The notes below the pieces were generated by a model. That model was not told the origin of the DNA and did no database searches. It saw only the letters and a program-made list of their open reading frames with translations. This document shows, piece after piece, positions 26,380 to 34,270 of a stretch of DNA of 64,000 bases (its first letter is position 1; every line of letters begins with the position of its first letter). This DNA is from Burkholderia gladioli (GTDB taxonomy: Bacteria > Pseudomonadota > Gammaproteobacteria > Burkholderiales > Burkholderiaceae), in contig NZ_CP009322.1 in the NCBI RefSeq assembly GCF_000959725.1, positions 2,790,001 through 2,854,000 of the forward strand. Reading direction: 5' to 3'. A program made the translations under genes and the position numbers.

Positions 26380-26480
26380 TCGATCTGGTGCGCTGGCTAT
26401 ATGGTCGTGGCGCAGGGGTTGGCGTGCCGGGGGCGTTTGTCGCGGCGGCGCTGGCGGCGTTGATGTCGCTGGGGGTAGCG
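26380..26480 (+). pseudogene. Decayed copy of an MFS transporter 3' end
   Basis: From 26404 (GTCGTGGCGCAGGGGTT) to about 26476 the bases match 9751-9825 at the end of the MFS gene at 8686, differing by a few substitutions and a one-base loss. The preceding stretch resembles the sequence before that part with an internal deletion. It is too short to encode a protein. Confidence 0.75.
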
Positions 26481-26559
26481 TGATGCGATCCTATAGAGAT
26501 TTAGGGCCGGACGCAGTTTTCGCAGATGGCTTGATGTAAAGCGTTGCGAAACAACGTTA

Positions 26560-26832
26560 TGTTTTGTCAAAATCCACGTCGATCACGCACCGATCCTGAT
26601 AGCAGATCTACGCGATCGATTTTCCATCAGCGAGGCGGAATCGCAAGGCGATGGTACCGTGCCGCATGAATCTGGCCTGGCGCCTGGTAAGCGCGGCGGT
26701 GCGATCGAGCAGTTCGCATTTGAGGGTTTCGATCACCAAAGTGCGTATCTTCCGGAGATGAGCAACGTGATGGCTGTCACAAAATATGCAATCGCGAAGA
26801 TTGCTCAAAAGGCAGACTGGGGTGACGCTTGA
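26560..26832 (+). pseudogene. C-terminal fragment of a Tle4-like T6SS lipase effector
   Basis: In one frame the bases encode DHAPILIADLRDRFSI, then QGDGTVPHESGLAPGKRGG, GFDHQSAYLPEMSN and a tail ending QKADWGDA with a stop at 26830-26832. GDGTVP and GFDHQ are the regions that hold the catalytic aspartate and histidine of Tle-type phospholipases. The N-terminal lipase domain with the nucleophile serine is absent. The stop overlaps the start of the following immunity gene. Confidence 0.7.
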
Positions 26833-27782
26833 TAGCTAACGCATACATCAAGGTCATTTGCACAATTGCTCTTGTCCAACTTGCTGCCTGCAATCGACAT
26901 CAGGATTTAAGCATGAGCCATCTACCCCAGCCAGCGGCGGAATCAATGCATACTGTTTGCGTCGGCCGTTACACAATCGATCTCCCGAAATCCGCAACCG
27001 ATCTTCAAATCGGACAGAAGATCAATGGAATTCAGATCGACGTGCAGTATCCCGCCAATGCAGAACTACAGCAGCATAAAGTTGCCGAAGACGCGCAAGC
27101 TGATACTGACAAAGCCCCATCGAAGTTGACCAGCTTACCTGCCAACGCCCCCGAAACTTCAATTTTCCAGATTTCGGACGACACGCAAAATCTACATACG
27201 GTTCGCGGTTACATTTTAAAGAAAGACATACTGTACTCATTCAACGTCCAAGTTTTATCCGATTCAGTTGCTGGCGCAAAAATCGCCATTTCGAAGTTAA
27301 TGCAAGCCATTCTGCCTCGCGAAAACTTTGATATCCCGAAGGGAGCTGGGATTTGCATTGAGCGCGGATTCATCCCCGGGGATCGAGAGAGCGGAGAGTC
27401 AGTAAGCATGGTGGTTAATTTGCCGGAAGTCGATAGTCGATTTGGAGTCAATTTCGATACCGGCAGCCGTGGCACCAAAGAGAACATCATCTCTCGCATG
27501 TCGAATCTCCCCCTGCCGCTTGCGAATTTTGTCTCCAGTTCATCAACGATTCTGCGCAGCGAGTCAAGGGAAATCGCCGGCCGCAAAGGTGACGAATATG
27601 ATCTGATCGACAAGTCATCGAAAGCAGCTTCGTTTGAATGGGCAGCCATGCCCGAGGAAGATGGCGCGCATGAGCCAGGCATTGATGCGACGCTCTTCTC
27701 TAATGAGGCAGTGCAAGATGAAAAGATCGACTCACTCCTTGGCACATGGGATGTCATATTGCATTCGCTCAAGCGTCGTTGA
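26829..27782 (+). CDS. Tli4-like lipoprotein immunity protein
   Basis: A 317-residue protein starting at a TTG that overlaps the effector-tail stop. The signal peptide ends in a lipobox (VQLAAC, acylated C22). Mature sequence begins with a linker, then the Tli4-type MHTVCVGRYTIDLPKSA, PETSIFQISDDTQN and VLSDSVAGAKIAISKLMQ; a second domain carries FDTGSRGTKENIISRM and AGRKGDEYDL, and the end is LGTWDVILHSLKRR. Tli4 proteins block Tle4 phospholipases in the periplasm. AT-richer than core genes. The associated effector is only a fragment, so this is an orphan immunity gene. Confidence 0.8.
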   Translation: MIANAYIKVICTIALVQLAACNRHQDLSMSHLPQPAAESMHTVCVGRYTIDLPKSATDLQIGQKINGIQIDVQYPANAELQQHKVAEDAQADTDKAPSKLTSLPANAPETSIFQISDDTQNLHTVRGYILKKDILYSFNVQVLSDSVAGAKIAISKLMQAILPRENFDIPKGAGICIERGFIPGDRESGESVSMVVNLPEVDSRFGVNFDTGSRGTKENIISRMSNLPLPLANFVSSSSTILRSESREIAGRKGDEYDLIDKSSKAASFEWAAMPEEDGAHEPGIDATLFSNEAVQDEKIDSLLGTWDVILHSLKRR

Positions 27783-27839
27783 TTTTCTCGATTTGCTTCA
27801 AAAGCTACCGTTGAGTGATTCGAGGCCGGTGTCATGCGT

Positions 27840-28008
27840 CTCGACACGAAGCCTCAGACGTCGAGGGTGAATTTCTACCGGAGCAACGCCCGCGACTCTT
27901 GATGGCTTCGATCAGAGCGTGTATTTACCGGAGACAAGCAACATGATGCCAGTCACGAAATATGCAGTCACCAAGTTTGCACAGAAAGTGGATTGGGTAG
28001 ATGCATGA
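27840..28008 (+). pseudogene. Second Tle4-like effector tail fragment
   Basis: From 27901 the frame reads DGFDQSVYLPETSNMMPVTK, then YAVTKFAQKVDWVDA and a stop at 28006-28008, closely matching the tail before the first Tli4-like gene. Just upstream, another frame gives EGEFLPEQRPRLL, so the fragment is also frameshifted. The 222 bases between the two immunity genes contain nothing else. Confidence 0.7.
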
Positions 28009-28961
28009 AAGTGGCCTCTACGTTCGCCACATGCCTTGTCGCCGTCGCGCTCGCAACGCTGGCAGGGTGCAATCATCAACAGGATGCGAACACGTCTAGT
28101 TCGCTCAGGCCGACATCCGAATCCATGCGCACCGTGTGTGTGGGGCGCTATACCGTAGACTTTCCTCGGTCCGCTGACCATTTCAAGATGGCACAGTCGG
28201 TCAATGGCATTCGTATCGATGCTCGGTCGCCGTCGAACGCTCAACAAATGCACGAAGCGATTCTCCAAGCGGCTCCCGTAGCCGCAAGCATGGCAACGGG
28301 CCCACTGAGCAGTCCACCGATCGACATGCCAGATGGGGGAGTTTTTCAGTTGTCGAACGATGGCGAGGATCTCCACACAATGCGAGCGTACATCCTCAAG
28401 CAAGACGTGGCGTTCTCATTTTCCGTGCAGGTTTTGAGTGATTCCGTCGCTGGAGCAAAGGTGGCCATAGCGAAATTGATGCAATCCGTGCGACCTCGCC
28501 ACAATCTGGAAACCCCGACCGAGCCAGGTTTCTGCATCGACAACGGATTCATCCCTGGCGCTCCTTCGGATCTGGAATCTGTCTATCTGATCGGTGACTT
28601 GCCAGAATCCAAAAGCGGATTTGGCGTAGGCACCGACACGGCTAGTCGTGGCACGCAAAAAAATATCATCGAGCGCCTGTCTAGCCTTCCGCCCGCCCTC
28701 GCGAACCTCGTGTCGAGTTCATCAAAGACATTACGTAGTCGTTCCCGGAACGTGGCCGGCCGCGATGGGGATGAGCATGACGTCGTTGACAGATCTGCCA
28801 ACACCGCGTCGTGCGAATGGACTGCCATGCCTGGCGAAGATCGTGCACGGGATCCATGGATTGACATTAAGCTGGATTCCGATGGACCTGTCTCGGAAAG
28901 TGAGCAAAACCAGCTACTTGTCGTGTGGGATGAAATCTTAAACTCGCTTAAACGGCGTTGA
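28005..28961 (+). CDS. Tli4-like lipoprotein immunity protein, second copy
   Basis: A 318-residue paralogue of the protein at 26829. The ATG at 28005 overlaps the effector-tail stop (ATGA) and opens a lipoprotein signal with lipobox ATLAGC (C23). Shared blocks include MRTVCVGRYTVDFPRSA, VLSDSVAGAKVAIAKLMQ, DTASRGTQKNIIERL and ILNSLKRR. GC content is higher than in the first copy, and divergence is considerable, so the pair may neutralise different Tle4 variants. Confidence 0.8.
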   Translation: MKVASTFATCLVAVALATLAGCNHQQDANTSSSLRPTSESMRTVCVGRYTVDFPRSADHFKMAQSVNGIRIDARSPSNAQQMHEAILQAAPVAASMATGPLSSPPIDMPDGGVFQLSNDGEDLHTMRAYILKQDVAFSFSVQVLSDSVAGAKVAIAKLMQSVRPRHNLETPTEPGFCIDNGFIPGAPSDLESVYLIGDLPESKSGFGVGTDTASRGTQKNIIERLSSLPPALANLVSSSSKTLRSRSRNVAGRDGDEHDVVDRSANTASCEWTAMPGEDRARDPWIDIKLDSDGPVSESEQNQLLVVWDEILNSLKRR

Positions 28962-29056
28962 TTGTCACACTAGCCGCCCGTGCTTATCCTTATAATTATT
29001 GCCTTAGCAGACTTACAATCCTGTATCAACGATTTTAATTTAAAGCGAGATTATCG

Positions 29057-29869
29057 ATGGCAAGAGCGCAAGTGCCGCTGCGTCCGCTTAGCGCAGGTGA
29101 GCGAGTGTATTACCGCGACGAACTGCGAGCCGCCCGATACGCCGCGCTTGCTGATTCTGAGAGCTTTACGGAAATTTGCTTTGTCATTGAAGCGCTCGGA
29201 TTGCGCTTGCTTGGTAGACAAGACGCAATGAGGGAATACAAGGAGCGGATTGGGATGTGCGCGCAGATATCGCCACTATTTAAAGATTTGCCGCAGTTAT
29301 TTCCGGCGACCTTCAAGACATTCGACGCCCTATATCGGACAGTCAGACAGGCACGTAACGACGCAATGCATACCGGAGCCTACGCCCGGCACGCAACCGA
29401 AGCAGCAATTGAACTGTGCATTGGACTTGAAGAGGCCTTAATGATGAACAGCAAACTTGAAGTAGGCGACGTAATGGTCAAGTCGCCAATCACGGTTGAT
29501 CCGTGGCAACCCGTGGCGCACGCAAGACAGTTGATGCTCATGCACTCTTTCTCGTTTTTACCCGTGAATCTCGGCAACAGTTGGCACCTCATATCGGAAC
29601 TCGGCCTCGCACGATATCTGAACGTCAGCGTTAATCAGAAGGCGCAGCGTCTGGGAAAGTCGATCGCCGATGCTAATTCAGAGGGAATGGAACTGAAGGA
29701 CGTCCGACCCGAAGCGATTCTCCGCGCTACGGACTCCATCGACAAGGCGCTAGCCGGAGTGCCGCGACAGGACGGCCCAACCCTCTGGCTTGTCGTTGAG
29801 ACCCATCGAGTCGACGGGAAAGAACAAACGCTCCTCGCGGGCGTGTTGTCTCCGTTCGAGCTTATGTAA
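29057..29869 (+). CDS. HEPN-like domain fused to paired CBS domains
   Basis: A 270-residue soluble protein. Residues about 15-130 are helical and contain RTVRQARNDAMHTGAYARH, an R-x4-H motif (R100, H105) at the start of a helix, as in HEPN RNases. From about 135, LEVGDVMVKSPITVDPWQPV and ARQLMLMHSFSFLPV form a typical CBS domain, and a second, weaker CBS-like unit (LKDVRPEAILRATDS to LAGVLSPFELM) completes a Bateman pair, which usually binds adenosine nucleotides. The ATG at 29057 has only a weak purine stretch upstream. It stands alone after the Tli4 genes. I infer a nucleotide-gated RNase or RNA-binding protein; HEPN motifs can also be non-catalytic. Confidence 0.6.
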   Translation: MARAQVPLRPLSAGERVYYRDELRAARYAALADSESFTEICFVIEALGLRLLGRQDAMREYKERIGMCAQISPLFKDLPQLFPATFKTFDALYRTVRQARNDAMHTGAYARHATEAAIELCIGLEEALMMNSKLEVGDVMVKSPITVDPWQPVAHARQLMLMHSFSFLPVNLGNSWHLISELGLARYLNVSVNQKAQRLGKSIADANSEGMELKDVRPEAILRATDSIDKALAGVPRQDGPTLWLVVETHRVDGKEQTLLAGVLSPFELM

Positions 29870-30212
29870 CCAGAGATCGCGGATCGTTCGCGTCGCGCCT
29901 CGTCATGGCGACCGAGCTGTGCGCTCATGAAGATCCAAGAGCGCCGAGTTGACTAGCTCGTGGCATTCACGACGCTGTTCAGGCGTCTTCGCGATTGTCG
30001 ATCTATACAATGCTGCTCGCTGCCGCCCTCGAGACCAGACCGTTGGCGGTCAAAATCAGTCGTTCGCGTTCGAGCGAACTCAACGGCGGGTTATGACACA
30101 TAGAACGGTCGCGCGAATGTACGTCCGTGCACGGCGACGGACGACCGGGCCTGGCCTAAAGCCGTACAGCGCAACCGGCGGCTTTCGACCCATTCCGGTC
30201 GTCTGGTTTGCT
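29870..30212. other. Intergenic stretch with no supported gene
   Basis: Between the HEPN-CBS gene and the 3' end of the GNAT-Nudix gene. Frames here lack family-like sequence or good starts. No clear terminator or repeat was seen. Confidence 0.5.
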
Positions 30213-31187
30213 TCATATCGGACGTTCAGCGCCGAAAACTCCGGCGTTATCGAGCATCTGAATTAGTTCTTCAGGATAGACGGTCTCGGTGGTGCTCAAC
30301 AGTTCCTCTCGGCTCCACCATTGATGATCCGCCATCACTTCCTTCTCTTCCGCGGTCCAACTGTCACGTGAAATGGATTCGGTGTCGGTATCGACGACGA
30401 AATACTGCTCGACGGCGAACACGTGCTCACCGTCCGGCAACTGCAAGAACAATTCGCGTCGTCCCACTGGCTGTGATACCCGCGCCTTGCGAATGCCCGT
30501 TTCTTCGCGAAGCTCGCGTATCGCCGCGTCTGCAAACGTCTCGTCACGCTCGACACCGCCGCCCGGCGTTGCCCAATAGGCCGTACCAGCGAGCGCGCCA
30601 GTCTTGTGGACGAAACGGAATAACAACACGCGCCGCTTTGGAGTGGTTATTAGAAGCCTGGCCGATGGCCGCTCGCGCAACGGATTTGCAGCTTTCTCGT
30701 AGAGTGACCATATATAGCCGCCAGCTTTTGGCTCGGCGTACTGCCCTACGCGGATGAACCCAAGCGATTCGTAGTAAGCGCACAGCATTGCGTTGTGGAC
30801 GGCGCAGTCGAGTCGAATAAAACGCCGATTCAAGGCGCTAATTTTGTTACCGCACCAATCAAGCATAAATCTGCCGAGCCCACGTCCGTTAAAACCCTTC
30901 CGAACCGAAAGGCCATGGACATAACCGGCGATCGGTTCTTGAGGCCCCCAATGCTTGTCCTCATCTAGAACGAATGAAAACGTTGCGACTGGAGTGCCCT
31001 CCAGTTCAACTAAATACACATCCTTTTGAGAGACATTGTTTCGTACCCAGTTTTCCGAAAATCCGTCCCCGTCCTTCCCCCACGCATAGTCACGGTACGC
31101 GACCTTCTTCGCATGCGCATCGTTTCGAATCTGTGTAAGCACAGGTACGTCATCTGCCGTTGCGCGGCGGATGCTTTTCGAGGCCAT
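30213..31187 (-). CDS. Bifunctional GNAT acetyltransferase - Nudix hydrolase fusion
   Basis: A 324-residue fusion. The first ~165 residues are a GNAT acetyltransferase with the acetyl-CoA loop region VRKGFNGRGLGRFMLDW (95-111) and the late ALCAYYESLGF-type motif. The second half is a Nudix hydrolase with a complete box from G210 to G231 (GGVERDETFADAAIREL, then REETG), which binds Mg2+ and cleaves nucleoside diphosphate linkages. The two domains together may modify and salvage or detoxify a small molecule. The gene is single and on the minus strand. Confidence 0.85.
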   Translation of the reverse strand: MASKSIRRATADDVPVLTQIRNDAHAKKVAYRDYAWGKDGDGFSENWVRNNVSQKDVYLVELEGTPVATFSFVLDEDKHWGPQEPIAGYVHGLSVRKGFNGRGLGRFMLDWCGNKISALNRRFIRLDCAVHNAMLCAYYESLGFIRVGQYAEPKAGGYIWSLYEKAANPLRERPSARLLITTPKRRVLLFRFVHKTGALAGTAYWATPGGGVERDETFADAAIRELREETGIRKARVSQPVGRRELFLQLPDGEHVFAVEQYFVVDTDTESISRDSWTAEEKEVMADHQWWSREELLSTTETVYPEELIQMLDNAGVFGAERPI

Positions 31188-31613
31188 CGCTCATATCTCC
31201 GTTGAGAAGCTAACAACGCCTTGTAAGGTGAACTGCACTCGAACCTAAGATGCGAGATTTTCAACGATTTACATGCTGTCGTCGACCGTCCGTTCATGGC
31301 CGGTTGCTGCCATTGCTCAGAATAATAACCACATGCATTGGTAACTCATTACGCCATCGATTGGACTACCCAGCCCACCGGTATGCGCCGCCATTCCCAG
31401 CTCCCCCGCCCTATCCCAAACGGCCAGTCCCAACCTCCCCGCCCCCAACCCGCGCTACTCTATCCCTACGTTATCGCGCAGGCGCGAGCCTTCACCGGCA
31501 TACAAAACATGCCACCTTCTCTCGCTCAAACCCGCCGCGTAAACGAGCGCGGCCCACGAGTGCTGACACACCCATAGGCCGCTAACCACCACTAACTCAC
31601 ATGGGAGTTAACA
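31188..31613. other. Intergenic region upstream of the SymE-like gene
   Basis: 426 bases between divergent genes. No protein-like frame. A GGAG at about 31603 serves the SymE-like gene. An antisense regulator of the SymR type would be expected to overlap the start of that gene, but I cannot identify a promoter for one. Confidence 0.4.
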
Positions 31614-31961
31614 ATGGCTGAAAAGAATCATAACGCACCATACAGTTTCCCCGACCGCTCCGTAACCATTCGGGAGTCTTGGCGCTACCTCGGCGAATTC
31701 GACCCAAAGAAAGACAGAACCGAAATGACCACGTTCCCTTGGATGCGACTTGCCGGCTACTGGCTGGAAGATGCCGGTTTCATCCCTGGGCATCGCGCGC
31801 GCATCAAGGTGACGATGGGCCAATTGATCATCACGCCGATCGACGAATCGGAGGTTGACATCACTCGACATGGAATCCTTAGCCTCGCCCAGACAACGGG
31901 AGTTCGCCGCCGGATGAAGCCACGGAAAAAATCGCGTGGGACGGCACGCCAATCGGAATAA
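31614..31961 (+). CDS. symE: SymE-family toxin-like protein
   Basis: A 115-residue protein whose centre matches SymE toxins: FPWMRLAGYWLEDAGFIPGH, then RARIKVTMGQLIITPID. This AbrB-like fold was recruited in E. coli as an SOS-induced RNA-targeting toxin controlled by the antisense RNA SymR. The N-terminus (about 30 residues) and basic C-terminal tail (RRRMKPRKKSRGT) are family-variable. GGAG precedes the ATG by about ten bases. SymE-like genes in Burkholderia often lie beside T6SS effector islands, as here. Confidence 0.8.
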   Translation: MAEKNHNAPYSFPDRSVTIRESWRYLGEFDPKKDRTEMTTFPWMRLAGYWLEDAGFIPGHRARIKVTMGQLIITPIDESEVDITRHGILSLAQTTGVRRRMKPRKKSRGTARQSE

Positions 31962-32037
31962 CCGGCGGGCGCCAATCTGCGCGAAGCGCAGCATCAACCG
32001 CCCAGCATGCGCCCCCTCGAGCCAGCATCCCATACAC

Positions 32038-32063
32038 AAAAAAGCCCGGCCAAGGCCGGGCTC
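32038..32063 (-). terminator. Rho-independent terminator of the FKBP gene
   Basis: A perfect stem, GCCCGGCC (32045-32052) with GGCCGGGC (32055-32062), is followed on the minus strand by seven T residues (A-run at 32038-32044). It lies 38 bases after the stop codon of the FKBP gene. Confidence 0.9.
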
Positions 32064-32100
32064 CTGCACCACATATCCTGAGTGAGTGACTGAGCGAGCG

Positions 32101-32499
32101 TTACTGCCCAATCCCCAGCAGCTCCACCTCGAACGTCAGTTGGCTATTCGGCGGAATCACCCCAACACTGCGATCGCCATAAGCCGTTGCCGCCGGGCAG
32201 GTCAGCTTGGCCTTGCCGCCCACCTTCATCTTCTGCACGCCTTGCGTCCAGCACGGGATCACGCCGCCGAGCGGGAAGGTTGCCGGACCGCCGTGCTTGG
32301 CCGAGTTGTCGAACTCCGTGCCGTTGGCGAGCGTGCCGACGTAGTTGACGCGCACCACGTCGCTGGCGGTCGGCTGCGCGCCGGTGCCCGCCTTGAGGGT
32401 TTCGACGACCACGCCCGAGGGCAGCTTCTCGACGACGTTGGCGGCAAACGCGGACACGGCGAAGGACGATGCAGCGAGCAGAGCGATCAGTGATTTCAT
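32101..32499 (-). CDS. FKBP-type peptidyl-prolyl isomerase, secreted
   Basis: A 132-residue protein with a signal peptide (MKSLIALLAASSFAVSAFA) and one FKBP domain: VVRVNYVGTLANGTEFDNS, VIPCWTQGVQKMKVGGK, AAYGDRS-like loop and a final LTFEVELLGIG. It catalyses proline isomerisation, probably in the periplasm. The start at 32499 is chosen over an in-frame ATG four codons earlier because the signal peptide begins there. W of CWTQ and Y of YGDR mark the active pocket. The region from 32500 to 32857 holds divergent promoters and no gene. Confidence 0.9.
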   Translation of the reverse strand: MKSLIALLAASSFAVSAFAANVVEKLPSGVVVETLKAGTGAQPTASDVVRVNYVGTLANGTEFDNSAKHGGPATFPLGGVIPCWTQGVQKMKVGGKAKLTCPAATAYGDRSVGVIPPNSQLTFEVELLGIGQ

Positions 32500-32857
32500 T
32501 CGATATCCCATGGTTGAAAGGCGCGCCCATTATATCGGCAGCGCGTGACGGTCTCGCCGATCCGGCGACCGACGCGCGGCAGGCCCGGCTCTTGCTTGAA
32601 TCGTCCGCCCAAGCGCGGGGATGCAGATGCCGGCTCGCCGCGCAGCCGTGGAAACGGCGTCGAGGCGGAACGGATTACAAGCGCGCTGTATGATTGCGCG
32701 CTTTTTACATGCTCGGGAATCGGCGTGCCTCCGATACCCTCACCCCCCTCGATCCAGCGTCGAAGGTTTTAACAGCCACACCGCAGTTCCGGCATATCGC
32801 CACCCGCAGCACAACCCGGCCTGCGCCACGGCCTATTGATCCACCCCTGGAGTATTC

Positions 32858-34231
32858 GTGTCCTACGTACTGGTTGTCGAAGACGACGCGGATTCCCGCG
32901 ACATGCTCGCCGCCCTGGCGCAATCGCAGCAATTGCGCTGCGAAACCACGGCGACGCTCGCGGAAGCCCGCCGCCTGATCGCGGGCAATCCCCCCGACCT
33001 GATCCTGTGCGATCTGGTGCTTCCCGACGGCAACGGCATGGATCTGTTCAAGGATCTTCCGAAGGGCACGCACTGCGAGATGGTCCTGATGACGGGCCAT
33101 GCGAGCCTGGAAACCGCGATCGACGCGCTGCGCCGCGGCGCGAGCGACTACCTCGTCAAGCCGGTCAACATGCAGCGGCTCACGCGCATCCTCTCGCGCC
33201 TGCCGCGCGTGAGCGCCCTGCGCGCGGAAATCGACTCGCTGCGCCAGGAGCTCCAGCAGCTCGGCCGCTTCGGGCGCATGCTCGGCACCTCGCCGCCCAT
33301 GCAGACCTTGTACGACGCGATCAACCGCGTCGCCAGGACCAGCGCCTCGGTGCTGCTCAAGGGCGAATCGGGCACGGGCAAGGAACTCGCCGCGGGCACC
33401 ATCCACGACCTGAGCCTGCGCCGCACCGGCCCGTTTCTCGCCATCAACTGCGGGGCGATCGCCGCGAACCTGGTGGAGAGCGAGATGTTCGGCCACGACC
33501 GGGGCAGCTTCACGGGCGCCGATCGTCAGCACAAGGGCTTCTTCGAACGCGCCCACGGCGGCACGCTGTTCCTCGACGAGATCACCGAGATGCCGATGGA
33601 ATCGCAGGTCAAGCTGCTGCGCGTGCTGGAAACGGGGCGCGTGACGCGGCTCGGCGGCTTGCGGGAGTTCGACGTGGACGTGCGCATCGTGGCGGCCACC
33701 AACCTCGATCCCGAGGCCGCGATCGCCAACGGCAGGCTGCGCGCCGATCTCTATCACCGCGTGAACGTGTTCCCGATCACCTTGCCGCCGCTGCGCGAGC
33801 GCGGCGACGACATCGCCATGCTGGCCCGCGCGTTTCTCGAGCAACTGAACGAGCAGGCCGGCAGCGAGATGCGTTTCGCGCCGGCCGCCCTGGCCGCGCT
33901 CGCCAATTTCAAATGGCCGGGCAACGTGCGCGAGCTGCGCAACTTCGTGCAGCGCGCCCGCATCTTCAGCGACGGCGAGCTGATCGAGACGCTGCCGCCG
34001 CCGATCACGGTCGAGGTGGCCGGCAACGAAGCCGAGTTCGGCGATTCGGTATCGGTCGAGCTCGGCGCCCCGCTGGACGAGCTCGATCGCCAGATGATCC
34101 TCGGCACGCTCGCCAAATGCGGCGGCGTGAAGACCCATGCCGCCGAGGTGCTCGACATCAGCCTCAAGACGCTCTACAACCGTCTCGCGCTGTTCGAGGA
34201 CGGCGTGGCGAGCGACGACCAGATGGCCTGA
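32858..34231 (+). CDS. Sigma-54-dependent response regulator (NtrC family)
   Basis: A 457-residue protein with a receiver domain (D52 in [10 protein letters not shown]101 in YLVKPVN), an AAA+ sigma-54 activator domain with Walker A GESGTGKE (169-176), the sigma-54 contact loop GSFTGA (216-221; the family standard is GAFTGA) and GGTLFLDEI, and a C-terminal Fis-type helix-turn-helix ([18 protein letters not shown]). The start is a GTG with TGGAG ten bases upstream; no in-frame ATG fits. It is next to the kinase block on the opposite strand, a likely partner source of phosphate. Confidence 0.9.
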   Translation: MSYVLVVEDDADSRDMLAALAQSQQLRCETTATLAEARRLIAGNPPDLILCDLVLPDGNGMDLFKDLPKGTHCEMVLMTGHASLETAIDALRRGASDYLVKPVNMQRLTRILSRLPRVSALRAEIDSLRQELQQLGRFGRMLGTSPPMQTLYDAINRVARTSASVLLKGESGTGKELAAGTIHDLSLRRTGPFLAINCGAIAANLVESEMFGHDRGSFTGADRQHKGFFERAHGGTLFLDEITEMPMESQVKLLRVLETGRVTRLGGLREFDVDVRIVAATNLDPEAAIANGRLRADLYHRVNVFPITLPPLRERGDDIAMLARAFLEQLNEQAGSEMRFAPAALAALANFKWPGNVRELRNFVQRARIFSDGELIETLPPPITVEVAGNEAEFGDSVSVELGAPLDELDRQMILGTLAKCGGVKTHAAEVLDISLKTLYNRLALFEDGVASDDQMA

Positions 34232-34270
34232 GCGGGGAAGCGGCGCACCGCACTCACGCGGCGTGCCGGG

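Noticed and set aside
29949..30266. 105-residue plus-strand frame after the HEPN-CBS gene
   Set aside because: No ribosome-binding site, arginine-rich shadow-like composition, and it runs into the opposite-strand GNAT-Nudix gene.
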